Assembly (NCBI GenBank): GCA_934247115.1 | Contig: CAKQIY010000003.1 | Coordinates: 76,531-140,530 of the forward strand | From: an uncultured Coprococcus sp. | Lineage (GTDB): Bacteria > Bacillota > Clostridia > Lachnospirales > Lachnospiraceae | Direction of reading: 5' to 3' | DNA length: 64,000 bases | Shown: positions 17,746 to 25,001 of the stretch, one piece after another | Layout: each line of letters opens with the position of its first letter | Position numbering within the stretch: the stretch's first letter is position 1 | The notes under the pieces: model-generated | What the model saw: only the letters and a program-made list of their open reading frames with translations | Database searches by the model: none | Told to the model about the DNA's origin: nothing | Program-made: the position numbers and the translations under genes

Positions 17746-17795
17746 AATAAAAGCACCACATATATAAGTATAAATTATACAAATATGTGGTGCTT
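17746..17795 (-). terminator. Terminator of the yneA-like gene
   Basis: AAGCACCACATAT (17751-17763) pairs with ATATGTGGTGCTT (17783-17795). On the minus strand the stem is followed by TTATTATG, a moderate U-tract. It lies 22 bases past the yneA-like stop codon. Confidence 0.7.
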
Positions 17796-17817
17796 GAATA
17801 TAGTGTCATGTATTCAG

Positions 17818-18156
17818 TTAATTATCACTATCCAGATCAGTAACCTTGTAATATGGAATCATCAGATTGGTCCCAGCTGCTATAGATGATTCATGACTGA
17901 GATCATTTATAGAGACAACCTCATCGATATATTCCTGTGTTGATGAATATTCATCTGTCATATACTTATCAGCAATATCCCAAAGTGTATCCCCCTGATT
18001 AACTGTGATGCACGTATAATACTTGGTGCTTGCGTTGGTTGCGTCTGCTTCAGTTACACCTGTATGTGCAATTGCTATATATAAAACAGATGCTATGATT
18101 ATTGCTGTTATCAATACAATCTTCTTGTTGCTTATAAACTTAAATAATATATGCAT
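17818..18156 (-). CDS. YneA-like LysM protein, probable SOS division inhibitor
   Basis: A 112-residue protein with one N-terminal membrane or signal segment (about residues 12-32, 'IVLITAIIIASVLYIAIAH') and one extracytoplasmic LysM domain ('VNQGDTLWDIADKYM', ending 'IAAGTNLMIPYY'). That layout, the small size and divergent placement next to lexA match YneA, the SOS-induced inhibitor that halts division after DNA damage. CAGGAGGAGA precedes the ATG. The promoter contains a perfect LexA box in its spacer. Function is inferred from architecture and regulation; sequence outside LysM is not diagnostic. Confidence 0.85.
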   Translation of the reverse strand: MHILFKFISNKKIVLITAIIIASVLYIAIAHTGVTEADATNASTKYYTCITVNQGDTLWDIADKYMTDEYSSTQEYIDEVVSINDLSHESSIAAGTNLMIPYYKVTDLDSDN

Positions 18157-18169
18157 AACTATCTCCTCC

Positions 18170-18183
18170 TGAACGTATGTTTG
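18170..18183. promoter_or_regulatory. LexA operator in yneA-like leader
   Basis: GAAC-GTAT-GTTT-G (18171-18183) fits the Firmicute GAAC-N4-GTTY LexA box. It lies in the 5' untranslated region of the yneA-like gene, touching its ribosome-binding site and downstream of its -10 element, so a bound repressor could block elongation. Confidence 0.65.
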
Positions 18184-18195
18184 TTCTATGTTCGT

Positions 18196-18224
18196 ATTAT
18201 ATCGAACATGTGTTTCTGTGTCAA
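18196..18224 (-). promoter_or_regulatory. Consensus promoter of yneA-like gene with LexA box in spacer
   Basis: On the minus strand TTGACA (18224-18219) and TATAAT (18201-18196) are both perfect and separated by exactly 17 bases. The spacer holds CGAACATGTGTTTC (18203-18216 as read on plus), a full match to the Firmicute LexA consensus CGAACRNRYGTTYC. Tight repression with strong induced output is expected. Confidence 0.88.
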
Positions 18225-18232
18225 GTAAATTT

Positions 18233-18246
18233 CGAACATTTGTACG
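18233..18246. promoter_or_regulatory. Degenerate LexA operator upstream of yneA-like promoter
   Basis: CGAAC-ATTT-GTACG has one perfect half-site and a weakened second half. It lies just upstream of the yneA-like -35 element and may add cooperative binding. Confidence 0.4.
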
Positions 18247-18357
18247 GCCGATGATGATGTTCGTTATTTTCTTTTAGGCTGGTGTATTGCCTGCTTCATA
18301 TTTCTTTTATATTATGCGATATATCATGTACGTTTTTATTCCCATGTCACTTGAATC

Positions 18358-18397
18358 AGAACATTAGTTTGCAATATCAGAACATATGTGCTATTAT
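18358..18397 (+). promoter_or_regulatory. lexA promoter with two LexA operators
   Basis: TTGCAA (18369-18374) and TATTAT (18392-18397) are 17 bases apart. GAAC-ATTA-GTTT (18359-18370) overlaps the -35 element, and GAAC-ATAT-GTGC (18380-18391) lies in the spacer. This arrangement predicts LexA autoregulation. Confidence 0.75.
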
Positions 18398-18441
18398 ATA
18401 TTTAATATCGTAGAAATTACATGTGGAGGATTATATATATT

Positions 18442-19062
18442 ATGGGAAAAGGAAAGATATCAGATAAGCAGACAGAGATTCTTGAATACATTAAAGGGGA
18501 ACAGCTCAAGAAGGGTTATCCACCTTCAGTCAGAGAGATCTGCAAGGCGGTTGGTCTCAAGTCCACATCGTCTGTACATGCCCATCTTGCTTCTCTTGAA
18601 GAGAATGGGTATATAAGACGTGATCCAACAAAACCGAGAGCTATAGAGATTATAGACGATGATTTTGCACTGACAAGACGTGAAGTTATCAATATACCAG
18701 TAGTTGGTCAGGTTGCAGCTGGTCAGCCGATTCTCGCTACACAGAATATTATGGATTATTTTCCTGTTCCACCTGAATATATACATAATACGAACAATCA
18801 GACATTTATGCTCCGCGTCAAGGGGGAAAGCATGATCAATATTGGAATCAATGATGGAGATCTTCTTATTGTAGAACAGTGCTCTTCTGCTTCCAACAGG
18901 GATATTGTAGTTGCCCTTATAGATGATGGTGCAACTGTGAAGAGGTATTTTAAAGAGAATGGACATATAAGGCTGCAGCCTGAGAATGACTACATGGAAC
19001 CAATTATAGTTGATCAATGCGATATTCTTGGCAAGGTAATAGGACTCTTCAGACAGATGTAA
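18442..19062 (+). CDS. lexA: LexA, SOS repressor and self-cleaving protease
   Basis: A 206-residue repressor. The N-terminal winged helix-turn-helix includes 'YPPSVREICKAVGLKSTSSV'. A cleavage-site Ala-Gly lies in 'VGQVAAGQPI', and the S24 peptidase domain has catalytic Ser in 'VKGESMINIG' and Lys in 'DGATVKRYFK'. RecA filaments trigger self-cleavage and open the SOS regulon. I start at ATG 18442 (MGKGKISDKQ). GGAGG at 18425-18429 would be inside the gene if the in-frame ATG at 18421 were used; the 12-base spacing is slightly long. It is autoregulated through operators in its promoter. Confidence 0.97.
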   Translation: MGKGKISDKQTEILEYIKGEQLKKGYPPSVREICKAVGLKSTSSVHAHLASLEENGYIRRDPTKPRAIEIIDDDFALTRREVINIPVVGQVAAGQPILATQNIMDYFPVPPEYIHNTNNQTFMLRVKGESMINIGINDGDLLIVEQCSSASNRDIVVALIDDGATVKRYFKENGHIRLQPENDYMEPIIVDQCDILGKVIGLFRQM

Positions 19063-19100
19063 TACATTTTTCGTTCTTTTCAATTATACATAATAAAATG

Positions 19101-19157
19101 AAACACCCAGGATAATATTAGCAAGCAATATTTGCCATGTATCCTGGGTGTTTTATT
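19101..19157. terminator. Bidirectional terminator between lexA and HD-GYP gene
   Basis: AAACACCCAGGATA (19101-19114) pairs with TATCCTGGGTGTTT (19140-19153), followed by TTATTTATTT on plus and preceded by A-rich sequence for the minus direction. It serves both convergent genes. Confidence 0.85.
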
Positions 19158-19169
19158 TATTTAATATTT

Positions 19170-20357
19170 TTAATAGATATGTTTATCTGCATTCTGTTCA
19201 GCTATCTGCTTGAATTCCTTGAAGTGAGCCTGGAAAAGTAAGACAACACGTGGATCAAACTGTTTTCCACTCTGGCTTACAATCTCTGTATAAGCCTCCT
19301 CCATTGACCAACCCTTCTTATAATATCTGGCTGATGTAAGAGCATCAAATACATCACACACAGCCATGAGCCTGCTTATATAAGCAATCTCCTCACCTTT
19401 CATATGTAGATATCCGGATCCATCCCATTTCTCATGATGCTCCTTGGCAATAGTTCTTGCAATCTGTAGAATCTGTCCAGGACATTTGGAAAGGAGCGCG
19501 TCACCATATAATACATGGCTCTTCATGATCGCAAACTCCTCTTCTGTCAGACGCGAAGGCTTGTTAAGTATCTCCTCACTTATCATCAGCTTGCCGATAT
19601 CGTGCATCATGGCAGCGGTGGACAGCATGTCCACATATTCATCGTCGAATCCTGACGCTTTACCAAGGACCTCCATGTACTTGGCAACTCTTTTTATGTG
19701 CTCACCTGTTGATTTGGATTTGCTCTCTGAGAGCTCAGCAAATGCGTATATGAGTTCCTTCTGATTAGTCTTGACCTCTTCAGCATGGTCTATAACATTA
19801 TTGAGCATTGTTGAGTTTCTTGATACTATGAAATATGATACAAATGACATGATAAAAATGGCTATAACACATGGCGCTATGACCAGTATCATATTGTCAG
19901 CAAAATCATCATGTGCGGGTGGAATAACAAGATCACATAATCTGTAATTGACTATATCTGCAGCGAATACACCGACTGTAGATAAAAGCGCAGTATAGAG
20001 AACCATTGTCTTGTTATAATAAAGGGAAGCTACAAGCATAGGAAATATCCAGACGATCATAGCTGTGTACGATAAAGTTGTATTGAGTATGGAGCATATG
20101 AGTACAGCCAATGCAATTACCACATATTTTATACATTTGCCATCATTGTTCTTAAGTAGATCAATAAAAATCGTAGGTATAAGGGTCAGAATACAGCATA
20201 CTCCCATGCAGGAACACAGGAGCACTATATTGCACTGCCCTCCAATATATGTAAATACCCAGTATAAAAGTATCAATATAGCAAAAAGCCTCATACATTT
20301 GGAGGCAATATGATTGATCTTGATATAATTGTCGCTTAATAGCCTGTTACTCTCCAT
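19170..20357 (-). CDS. Membrane HD-GYP-domain phosphohydrolase
   Basis: A 395-residue protein with about six membrane segments in residues 20-200 and a cytoplasmic HD-GYP domain in the C-terminal half. Motifs are 'STAAMMHDIGKLMI' (HD), 'MKSHVLYGD', 'AKEHHEKWDGSGY' (HD-GYP signature) and 'AVCDVFDALTS'. HD-GYP enzymes hydrolyse cyclic di-GMP or related dinucleotides. The residue after GY is Leu where Pro is usual ('GYLHMKGEEI'), but metal ligands appear present. The membrane domain is a putative sensor of unknown ligand. No diguanylate cyclase is in this window. The ribosome site is weak. Confidence 0.88.
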   Translation of the reverse strand: MESNRLLSDNYIKINHIASKCMRLFAILILLYWVFTYIGGQCNIVLLCSCMGVCCILTLIPTIFIDLLKNNDGKCIKYVVIALAVLICSILNTTLSYTAMIVWIFPMLVASLYYNKTMVLYTALLSTVGVFAADIVNYRLCDLVIPPAHDDFADNMILVIAPCVIAIFIMSFVSYFIVSRNSTMLNNVIDHAEEVKTNQKELIYAFAELSESKSKSTGEHIKRVAKYMEVLGKASGFDDEYVDMLSTAAMMHDIGKLMISEEILNKPSRLTEEEFAIMKSHVLYGDALLSKCPGQILQIARTIAKEHHEKWDGSGYLHMKGEEIAYISRLMAVCDVFDALTSARYYKKGWSMEEAYTEIVSQSGKQFDPRVVLLFQAHFKEFKQIAEQNADKHIY

Positions 20358-20420
20358 GTTCTAATCCCCAAATCTCACTTGCATCCAGCAAGCGTCTTAA
20401 AACCCCTGTGATCTCACGTT

Positions 20421-20771
20421 TTATAAACTGTCCGGAGATATCTGGTCTCCGTCGCTCCATATCTTTTCGATATTATAGAATCTCCTTGATTCCTCAGAAA
20501 ATATATGGATTATTATATCATAATAGTCCAGCAAAATCCATCCACCTTCAGAATATCCCTCCACTCCCTTGTGGGAATATCCTGCTTCGTGCATACTGTC
20601 TTCAACATTGTCGCTGAGTGCCTGGACCTGCTTTTTGTTTGTTCCATCAGCTATCACGATATAATCACATAATGTTGATATTTTGCTTATATCTATTATC
20701 TTGATGTCGAATGCTTTTTTATCCTCAAGTGCAGCGCATGCTATCTTGAGCATTTCTCTTGAATCTGCCAT
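20421..20771 (-). CDS. rsfS: Ribosomal silencing factor RsfS
   Basis: A 116-residue RsfS/DUF143 protein that binds ribosomal protein L14 and blocks subunit joining in starvation. Family motifs are 'DISKISTLCDYIVIADG' and 'KGVEGYSEGGWILLDYYDIIIHIF'. I start at ATG 20771 (MADSREML), because GTGAGGA lies just upstream and a longer GTG start would overlap that site. It abuts yqeK with one base between, suggesting coupling. It is the last gene of the obg-yhbY-nadD-yqeK-rsfS run. Confidence 0.95.
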   Translation of the reverse strand: MADSREMLKIACAALEDKKAFDIKIIDISKISTLCDYIVIADGTNKKQVQALSDNVEDSMHEAGYSHKGVEGYSEGGWILLDYYDIIIHIFSEESRRFYNIEKIWSDGDQISPDSL

Positions 20772-20772
20772 A

Positions 20773-21351
20773 TTAGTCCTCACTGTTCAATGATGTATAG
20801 TAATTATATGTCCGGATAGACATCTCGTCCGTATCCCCACAATTGCCACTTTCCAGATAACTCAAAGTATTCTTTAATATGTGAATAATAGAAACATCTA
20901 TATCTGTGAATGCCTCACGTCTTATTTCCTCTATCTCAGGCAGAGGCTTGCGGTTCGGCTCTATATAGTCAGCCACAAAAACAATCTTTTCCAGAAGTGA
21001 CATAGCCGGTCTTCCAGTGGTGTGGAATTCTATAGCCGATAGGATGTCCTCATCGTCAATTCCGTATTTTTCTCTTGCGTAATATGCTCCCAGCTTTGCG
21101 TGTAAAAGCTCAGGGTTAGCAAATTCGACCTGACTTATTGGAAGTCCGTGTTTTTGGCATCTTGCTAGCTTCTCGTCTGCAGACAGACATTTGGCGCAGT
21201 CGTGAAGCAATCCGGCGGTCAGTGCTTTACCTACATCAGCTCCGTGAACCATGGCCAGACAGCCAGACACATATTCTACACCAAGTGAATGCTCAAATCT
21301 TTTCTTTGTGAGCTTGTTTTCAAGACGTTCACGCATCTCATATCTGTTCAT
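20773..21351 (-). CDS. yqeK: YqeK, HD-domain dinucleoside tetraphosphate hydrolase
   Basis: A 192-residue HD-superfamily hydrolase of the YqeK family, known to cleave Ap4A symmetrically. HD ligands are seen in 'RFEHSLGVEYV', 'LLHDCAKCLS', 'LLHAKLGAYYA' and 'IEFHTTGRPAMSLLEKIVFVADYIEP'. I start at ATG 21351 (MNRYEMRERL), with TAGGAGA close upstream; an in-frame start seven codons earlier is less well placed. Adjacency to nadD is a conserved Firmicute linkage. Loss of Ap4A control would be expected to affect stress signalling. Confidence 0.93.
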   Translation of the reverse strand: MNRYEMRERLENKLTKKRFEHSLGVEYVSGCLAMVHGADVGKALTAGLLHDCAKCLSADEKLARCQKHGLPISQVEFANPELLHAKLGAYYAREKYGIDDEDILSAIEFHTTGRPAMSLLEKIVFVADYIEPNRKPLPEIEEIRREAFTDIDVSIIHILKNTLSYLESGNCGDTDEMSIRTYNYYTSLNSED

Positions 21352-21431
21352 CTTATCTCCTATCTGTTGCAAATGTTCAAGTATAAGTAATCAAGTACAA
21401 ATATTTAATATATGTTGTTACATCTTCCAGA

Positions 21432-22055
21432 TCAAGCGTGATATAGATCATTGTTCTTGATATATGTCATCACGTTATCGGGAACCATGTCACTGATATC
21501 TTCTCCTGACCTCACAGCAGCTCTTATATCACTTGAGGATATATCGTGCTGGCGGATGTACTCCCGACGGATATCGGAAGCCGGAAACAGGCTGTGCAGG
21601 CTTGCTATCTTGTTATTGATCATCTCCTCAGGAGCTCCAATTCTTGTTGTGACAAGCAGCGTTGCAAGTCCTGATATGATGTCAGGTCTGTGCCAGCGGT
21701 CAAAATACATAATGGAATCCCCGCCCATAATAAAATACCAGTGAACGTCTGGATATAACTCGTGAAGGGCCTCAAGTGTATCTGAGGTGTATGTGATACC
21801 GGGACGTTTAATCTCAAAATCAGAATACTCCAACCCTTTTATGCCATCTATGGCAAGTTTTATCATATTGATCCGGTGATCTGAAGAAACTTCATCGGAA
21901 ATATTTTTATAACCAGGCTTATTGTTGGGCATCACAAGCACTTTATCCAGTCTGAACTGTTCCAGTGCCTGTACGCCAAGCTCTATATGTCCATTGTGTA
22001 TAGGATTGAATGTTCCGCCGAGTATACCTACATGTCCTGCTTTTTGTGCCAGCAT
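21432..22055 (-). CDS. nadD: Nicotinate-nucleotide adenylyltransferase
   Basis: A 207-residue nucleotidyltransferase that joins nicotinate mononucleotide and ATP to give deamido-NAD. The HxGH-type motif 'GILGGTFNPIHNGH' is at residues 10-23, and the second nucleotide-binding motif 'DISSSDIRAAVRSG' lies near residue 175. 'GGDSIMYFDRW' is also typical. GGGAGG precedes the ATG at 22055. It lies 12 bases after yhbY and upstream of yqeK. Confidence 0.96.
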   Translation of the reverse strand: MLAQKAGHVGILGGTFNPIHNGHIELGVQALEQFRLDKVLVMPNNKPGYKNISDEVSSDHRINMIKLAIDGIKGLEYSDFEIKRPGITYTSDTLEALHELYPDVHWYFIMGGDSIMYFDRWHRPDIISGLATLLVTTRIGAPEEMINNKIASLHSLFPASDIRREYIRQHDISSSDIRAAVRSGEDISDMVPDNVMTYIKNNDLYHA

Positions 22056-22067
22056 GGCTTATCCTCC

Positions 22068-22355
22068 CTATGGAAGCTCGATCTTCTTATGTTCCTTAGA
22101 TTCCTTGTACAGAACAATCTTTCTACCGATCACCTGAACTACCTGTGAGTGGGTTCTTTCACCGAGCATCGCTGCTATCTCACGAGGATCATCAAGACAG
22201 TTTTTAAGAACAGAGATCTTGATGAGTTCTCTGGCTTCAAGAGCCTCTGCTACAGATTCTGTGAACTCAGGTGTGAGTGATGCTTTGCCTATGTTGAGTA
22301 TAGGCTGGATAGTCTGTGCCAGCCCTTTTAAATATGCTCTCTGTTTGCTATTCAT
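22068..22355 (-). CDS. yhbY: YhbY/CRM-domain RNA-binding protein
   Basis: A 95-residue single CRM-domain protein associated with pre-50S ribosomal particles. Motifs are 'SKQRAYLKGLAQTI', 'NIGKASLTPEF', 'ALEARELIKISVLKN' and 'VVQVIGRKIVLYKES', the usual order for the family. It follows obg by 14 bases, a linkage that fits a shared role in large-subunit maturation. Confidence 0.94.
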   Translation of the reverse strand: MNSKQRAYLKGLAQTIQPILNIGKASLTPEFTESVAEALEARELIKISVLKNCLDDPREIAAMLGERTHSQVVQVIGRKIVLYKESKEHKKIELP

Positions 22356-22369
22356 ATATATTTATTCCT

Positions 22370-23665
22370 TTACTTATAATAATCAAATTCAAGGAAATAC
22401 ATTCTTACAGTATCTCCGTCTACACAACCAAGCTTCTCAAGCTGTGCAAGTATTCCGTTGTCTTTGAGGAACTTCTGGAAGAAATCGAAGCCCTTCTCAG
22501 ATTCAAGGTTCGTATATCCGAGCATCTTCTCGATTCGTGGGCCCTCAACGATATATACGCCCTCCTCCTCGTCAGACTTTCTGACTTCAAATGGAAGCTC
22601 GGGATCATCCTGCATGGACAGATCTATTTCTGGCTCGAATTCTATGATTTCTCTTGGAGACTGTTTTACAAGGTCATTTACATACCAAAGAAGTTCATTG
22701 ATACCCTTTCCTGATACTGCAGAGATAGGGAATATCTTATATCCCTTATCCTCCGGGAATTCCTCTCTAAGCATCTCTATGACCGTCTCATAACCCATAT
22801 CATCCAGAAGATCAACTTTATTGGCTGCTATAACCTGAGGACGATTTTCAATGTCCTTATTATATTTTTTGAGCTCGTCATTGATGACATGTATATCGTT
22901 GATCGGATCTCTTCCGTCTACTGAAGCTGCATCTACAATATGGATTATAACCTTGGTTCTCTCTATATGTCTTAAGAACTGGAGCCCAAGTCCGGTTCCC
23001 TCAGATGCCCCCTCTATGATACCAGGAATATCTGCTATCACGAAGCCATTCTTGTCTCCGAGATCAACCACACCAAGGTTAGGAACCAATGTAGTAAAAT
23101 GATATGCCGCGATCTTAGGCCGGGCGTTCGTGACCCTTGCAAGGAATGTTGATTTGCCCACACTTGGGTAACCAACAAGACCTACATCCGCGATACACTT
23201 GAGCTCGAGATCAACTGTGAGCTCCTTTGCCGGTTGTCCTGGTTGCGCATACTTTGGCGCCTGCATGGTGGAGGTGACATATGTTCTGTTTCCTCGGCCA
23301 CCACGGCCTCCCTTAAGGAATGTAACAGGTTCTTTTTTATAAGCCATATCAAGTATGACCTTGCCTGTCTCTGAATCCTTGACCACAGTTCCAGGTGGAA
23401 CCTTGAGTACGATATCGGCCCCATTGCTGCCGTGGCAGTTTTTCTTACCGCCCTCTTCACCATCTCCGGCTCTGTATTTTGTTACATGTCTATAGTTAGT
23501 GAGCGTGTTCATTCCCTCGTCAACAACAAAGATAACGTCACCACCATTACCTCCGTCGCCACCATCTGGACCGCCGTTCGGAACATATTTCTCTCTTCTG
23601 AAGGATACATGTCCGTCGCCGCCCTTGCCTGATCTCACATATATTCTGGCTCTATCGGCAAACAT
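22370..23665 (-). CDS. obg: Obg/CgtA ribosome-assembly GTPase
   Basis: A 431-residue GTPase with three domains: the glycine-rich Obg fold (1-157, 'GKGGDGHVSFRREKYVPNGG'), a G domain (about 158-330, with 'GYPSVGKSTFL', 'DIPGIIEGAS' and 'NKVD'), and a C-terminal OCT domain (about 350-425). It acts in late 50S assembly and stress signalling. The ATG at 23665 follows AAAGGCGG, a fair ribosome site. A terminator-like hairpin separates it from rpmA. A minus-strand TTGACA near 23740 lacks a convincing -10, so its own promoter is unproven. Confidence 0.97.
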   Translation of the reverse strand: MFADRARIYVRSGKGGDGHVSFRREKYVPNGGPDGGDGGNGGDVIFVVDEGMNTLTNYRHVTKYRAGDGEEGGKKNCHGSNGADIVLKVPPGTVVKDSETGKVILDMAYKKEPVTFLKGGRGGRGNRTYVTSTMQAPKYAQPGQPAKELTVDLELKCIADVGLVGYPSVGKSTFLARVTNARPKIAAYHFTTLVPNLGVVDLGDKNGFVIADIPGIIEGASEGTGLGLQFLRHIERTKVIIHIVDAASVDGRDPINDIHVINDELKKYNKDIENRPQVIAANKVDLLDDMGYETVIEMLREEFPEDKGYKIFPISAVSGKGINELLWYVNDLVKQSPREIIEFEPEIDLSMQDDPELPFEVRKSDEEEGVYIVEGPRIEKMLGYTNLESEKGFDFFQKFLKDNGILAQLEKLGCVDGDTVRMYFLEFDYYK

Positions 23666-23792
23666 AATATACCGCCTTTCTATGTCAGATATTCTCTATC
23701 GAATATTCAATGTCTAAACTACCTGTGTCAAGTTCTGCAGATACATCTGCACACTATTTTATAGTATACCCCATATCTGCGCTTTTGTCTGT

Positions 23793-23828
23793 AAAAAAAG
23801 ACTGGAATAATAAAATTACTCCAGTCTC
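23793..23828 (-). terminator. Terminator after rpmA
   Basis: On the minus strand AGACTGGAGTAA pairs with TTATTCCAGTCT (23827 down to 23800), followed by seven T. It separates the rplU-prp-rpmA transcript from obg, so obg expression must come from read-through or a local promoter. Confidence 0.85.
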
Positions 23829-23857
23829 TTGATAGTATTACTTATATATATCCAATA

Positions 23858-24145
23858 TTACTCGTTAACTACTGGATAGATAGAAACCTGCTTCTTGTCT
23901 CTACCCTTTCTCTCAAATCTAACGATACCATCAGCTGTAGCGAACAGTGTGTCATCTCCGCCGATACCTACGTTAAGACCTGGGTGAATCTTTGTTCCAC
24001 GCTGTCTGTAAAGGATGTTACCAGCCTTTACGAACTGACCGTCAGCTCTCTTAGCACCAAGTCTCTTGGACTCTGAGTCTCTGCCGTTCTTTGTAGAACC
24101 TACACCTTTCTTATGAGCGAAAAACTGAAGTTCCATCTTCATCAT
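23858..24145 (-). CDS. rpmA: Ribosomal protein L27 with cleavable N-terminal extension
   Basis: A 95-residue L27, recognised by 'STKNGRDSESKRLGAKRADG' and 'ILYRQRGTKIHPG'. It carries the Firmicute-type N-terminal extension 'MMKMELQFF' before AHKKG, which the protease Prp removes so the mature tail can reach the peptidyl-transferase centre. The prp gene is immediately upstream, and its last codons contain the AAGGAGGTG used by rpmA, so the pair is probably translationally coupled. The extension's LQFF motif supports the ATG at 24145. Confidence 0.97.
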   Translation of the reverse strand: MMKMELQFFAHKKGVGSTKNGRDSESKRLGAKRADGQFVKAGNILYRQRGTKIHPGLNVGIGGDDTLFATADGIVRFERKGRDKKQVSIYPVVNE

Positions 24146-24150
24146 GTCAA

Positions 24151-24477
24151 TTACACCTCCTTAAAGGTCATACAAATATAATCGCCATAGGACTCTTCGA
24201 TTCCGGAAATACCGATCACAAGCGCCTGCATCAAAGTCTGTGCCTTTACATCAGTTGCCTCTGTGAACATGAAATCCATGTGTCCGCTCTCCTGATCACA
24301 GTCAAGTGTGAAACTCACATCTGAAAGTTTTTCAACAGAGTTCAAGATGGTTATCGTGATCGCTGAAACAGCGCTACAGACGATATCCTGTCCAGGATCA
24401 TCATATTCCGCATGTCCATCTGTCTTAAATCCTATATATTCCGAATTGCTGTTCTGATAAATAACTACATCAATCAT
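24151..24477 (-). CDS. prp: Prp, ribosomal-processing cysteine protease
   Basis: A 108-residue member of the Prp/YsxB family, which cleaves the N-terminal extension of L27. The catalytic pair is visible in 'DGHAEYDDPGQDIVCSAVSA': His at residue 22 and Cys at residue 34. It lies between rplU and rpmA, the diagnostic position for this family in Firmicutes and relatives that carry long L27. The ribosome-binding site is weak, which may keep its level low relative to its neighbours. Confidence 0.95.
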   Translation of the reverse strand: MIDVVIYQNSNSEYIGFKTDGHAEYDDPGQDIVCSAVSAITITILNSVEKLSDVSFTLDCDQESGHMDFMFTEATDVKAQTLMQALVIGISGIEESYGDYICMTFKEV

Positions 24478-24505
24478 GTCTTATAATCGATACAATCAAT
24501 ACCAA

Positions 24506-24814
24506 TTAAGCGTTGATCTTCTTGATCTCAACCTTAGTATATGACTGTCTGTGACCATTCTTCTTGTGATAGCCAGTCTTTCTCTTGTACTTGTAAACAA
24601 TAACTTTCTTAGACTTGCCTTCACCAACTACTGATGCTGTTACAGATGCATTAGCAACTGCATCTCCACACTTAACGTCTGAATCAGTGCTTACTAAGAT
24701 AACATCATCAAATGTTACTTCGCTTCCAGCCTCTGCTGCGAGCTTCTCAACCTTGATTACGTCTCCTTCAGCTACCTTGTACTGCTTACCGCCTGTTGCT
24801 ATAATTGCGTACAT
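24506..24814 (-). CDS. rplU: Ribosomal protein L21
   Basis: A 102-residue L21, recognised by 'MYAIIATGGKQYKVAEGD' at the start and 'YKYKRKTGYHKKNGHRQ' near the C-terminus. I start at ATG 24814, which has TAAGGAGGT eight bases upstream; the longer frame (from 24868) adds 18 residues that do not look like L21. It is first in the rplU-prp-rpmA transcript, driven by its own promoter. Confidence 0.97.
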   Translation of the reverse strand: MYAIIATGGKQYKVAEGDVIKVEKLAAEAGSEVTFDDVILVSTDSDVKCGDAVANASVTASVVGEGKSKKVIVYKYKRKTGYHKKNGHRQSYTKVEIKKINA

Positions 24815-24926
24815 GGTTAATACCTCCTTAATCAAACTCGCCAGTTTTGGTGGTGTCTGTTGACACACTTATACCTAACTGTGCGGCATACTCATATAAT
24901 CTACCATTGAGATTATTATTTGTCAA
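24815..24926 (-). promoter_or_regulatory. rplU promoter and leader
   Basis: On the minus strand TTGACA (24926-24921) and TAGATT (24903-24898) are 17 bases apart. The leader of about 75 bases includes a small hairpin, GTGTC pairing with GACAC (around 24858-24873). Firmicute rplU leaders often carry an autoregulatory L21-leader RNA. I cannot confirm that structure by eye, so only the promoter is a firm claim. Confidence 0.6.
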
Positions 24927-25001
24927 TAATTTTCTTATATTTTTCCCTATATTTTTCACATGATCTCCGAATTCACCCAGAAAATCTTTAGAACAATATC
25001 A

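Noticed and set aside
24815..24891. A possible L21-leader autoregulatory RNA before rplU
   Set aside because: Only one small hairpin is visible. Without a covariance-model search (RF00559) I cannot claim the structure.
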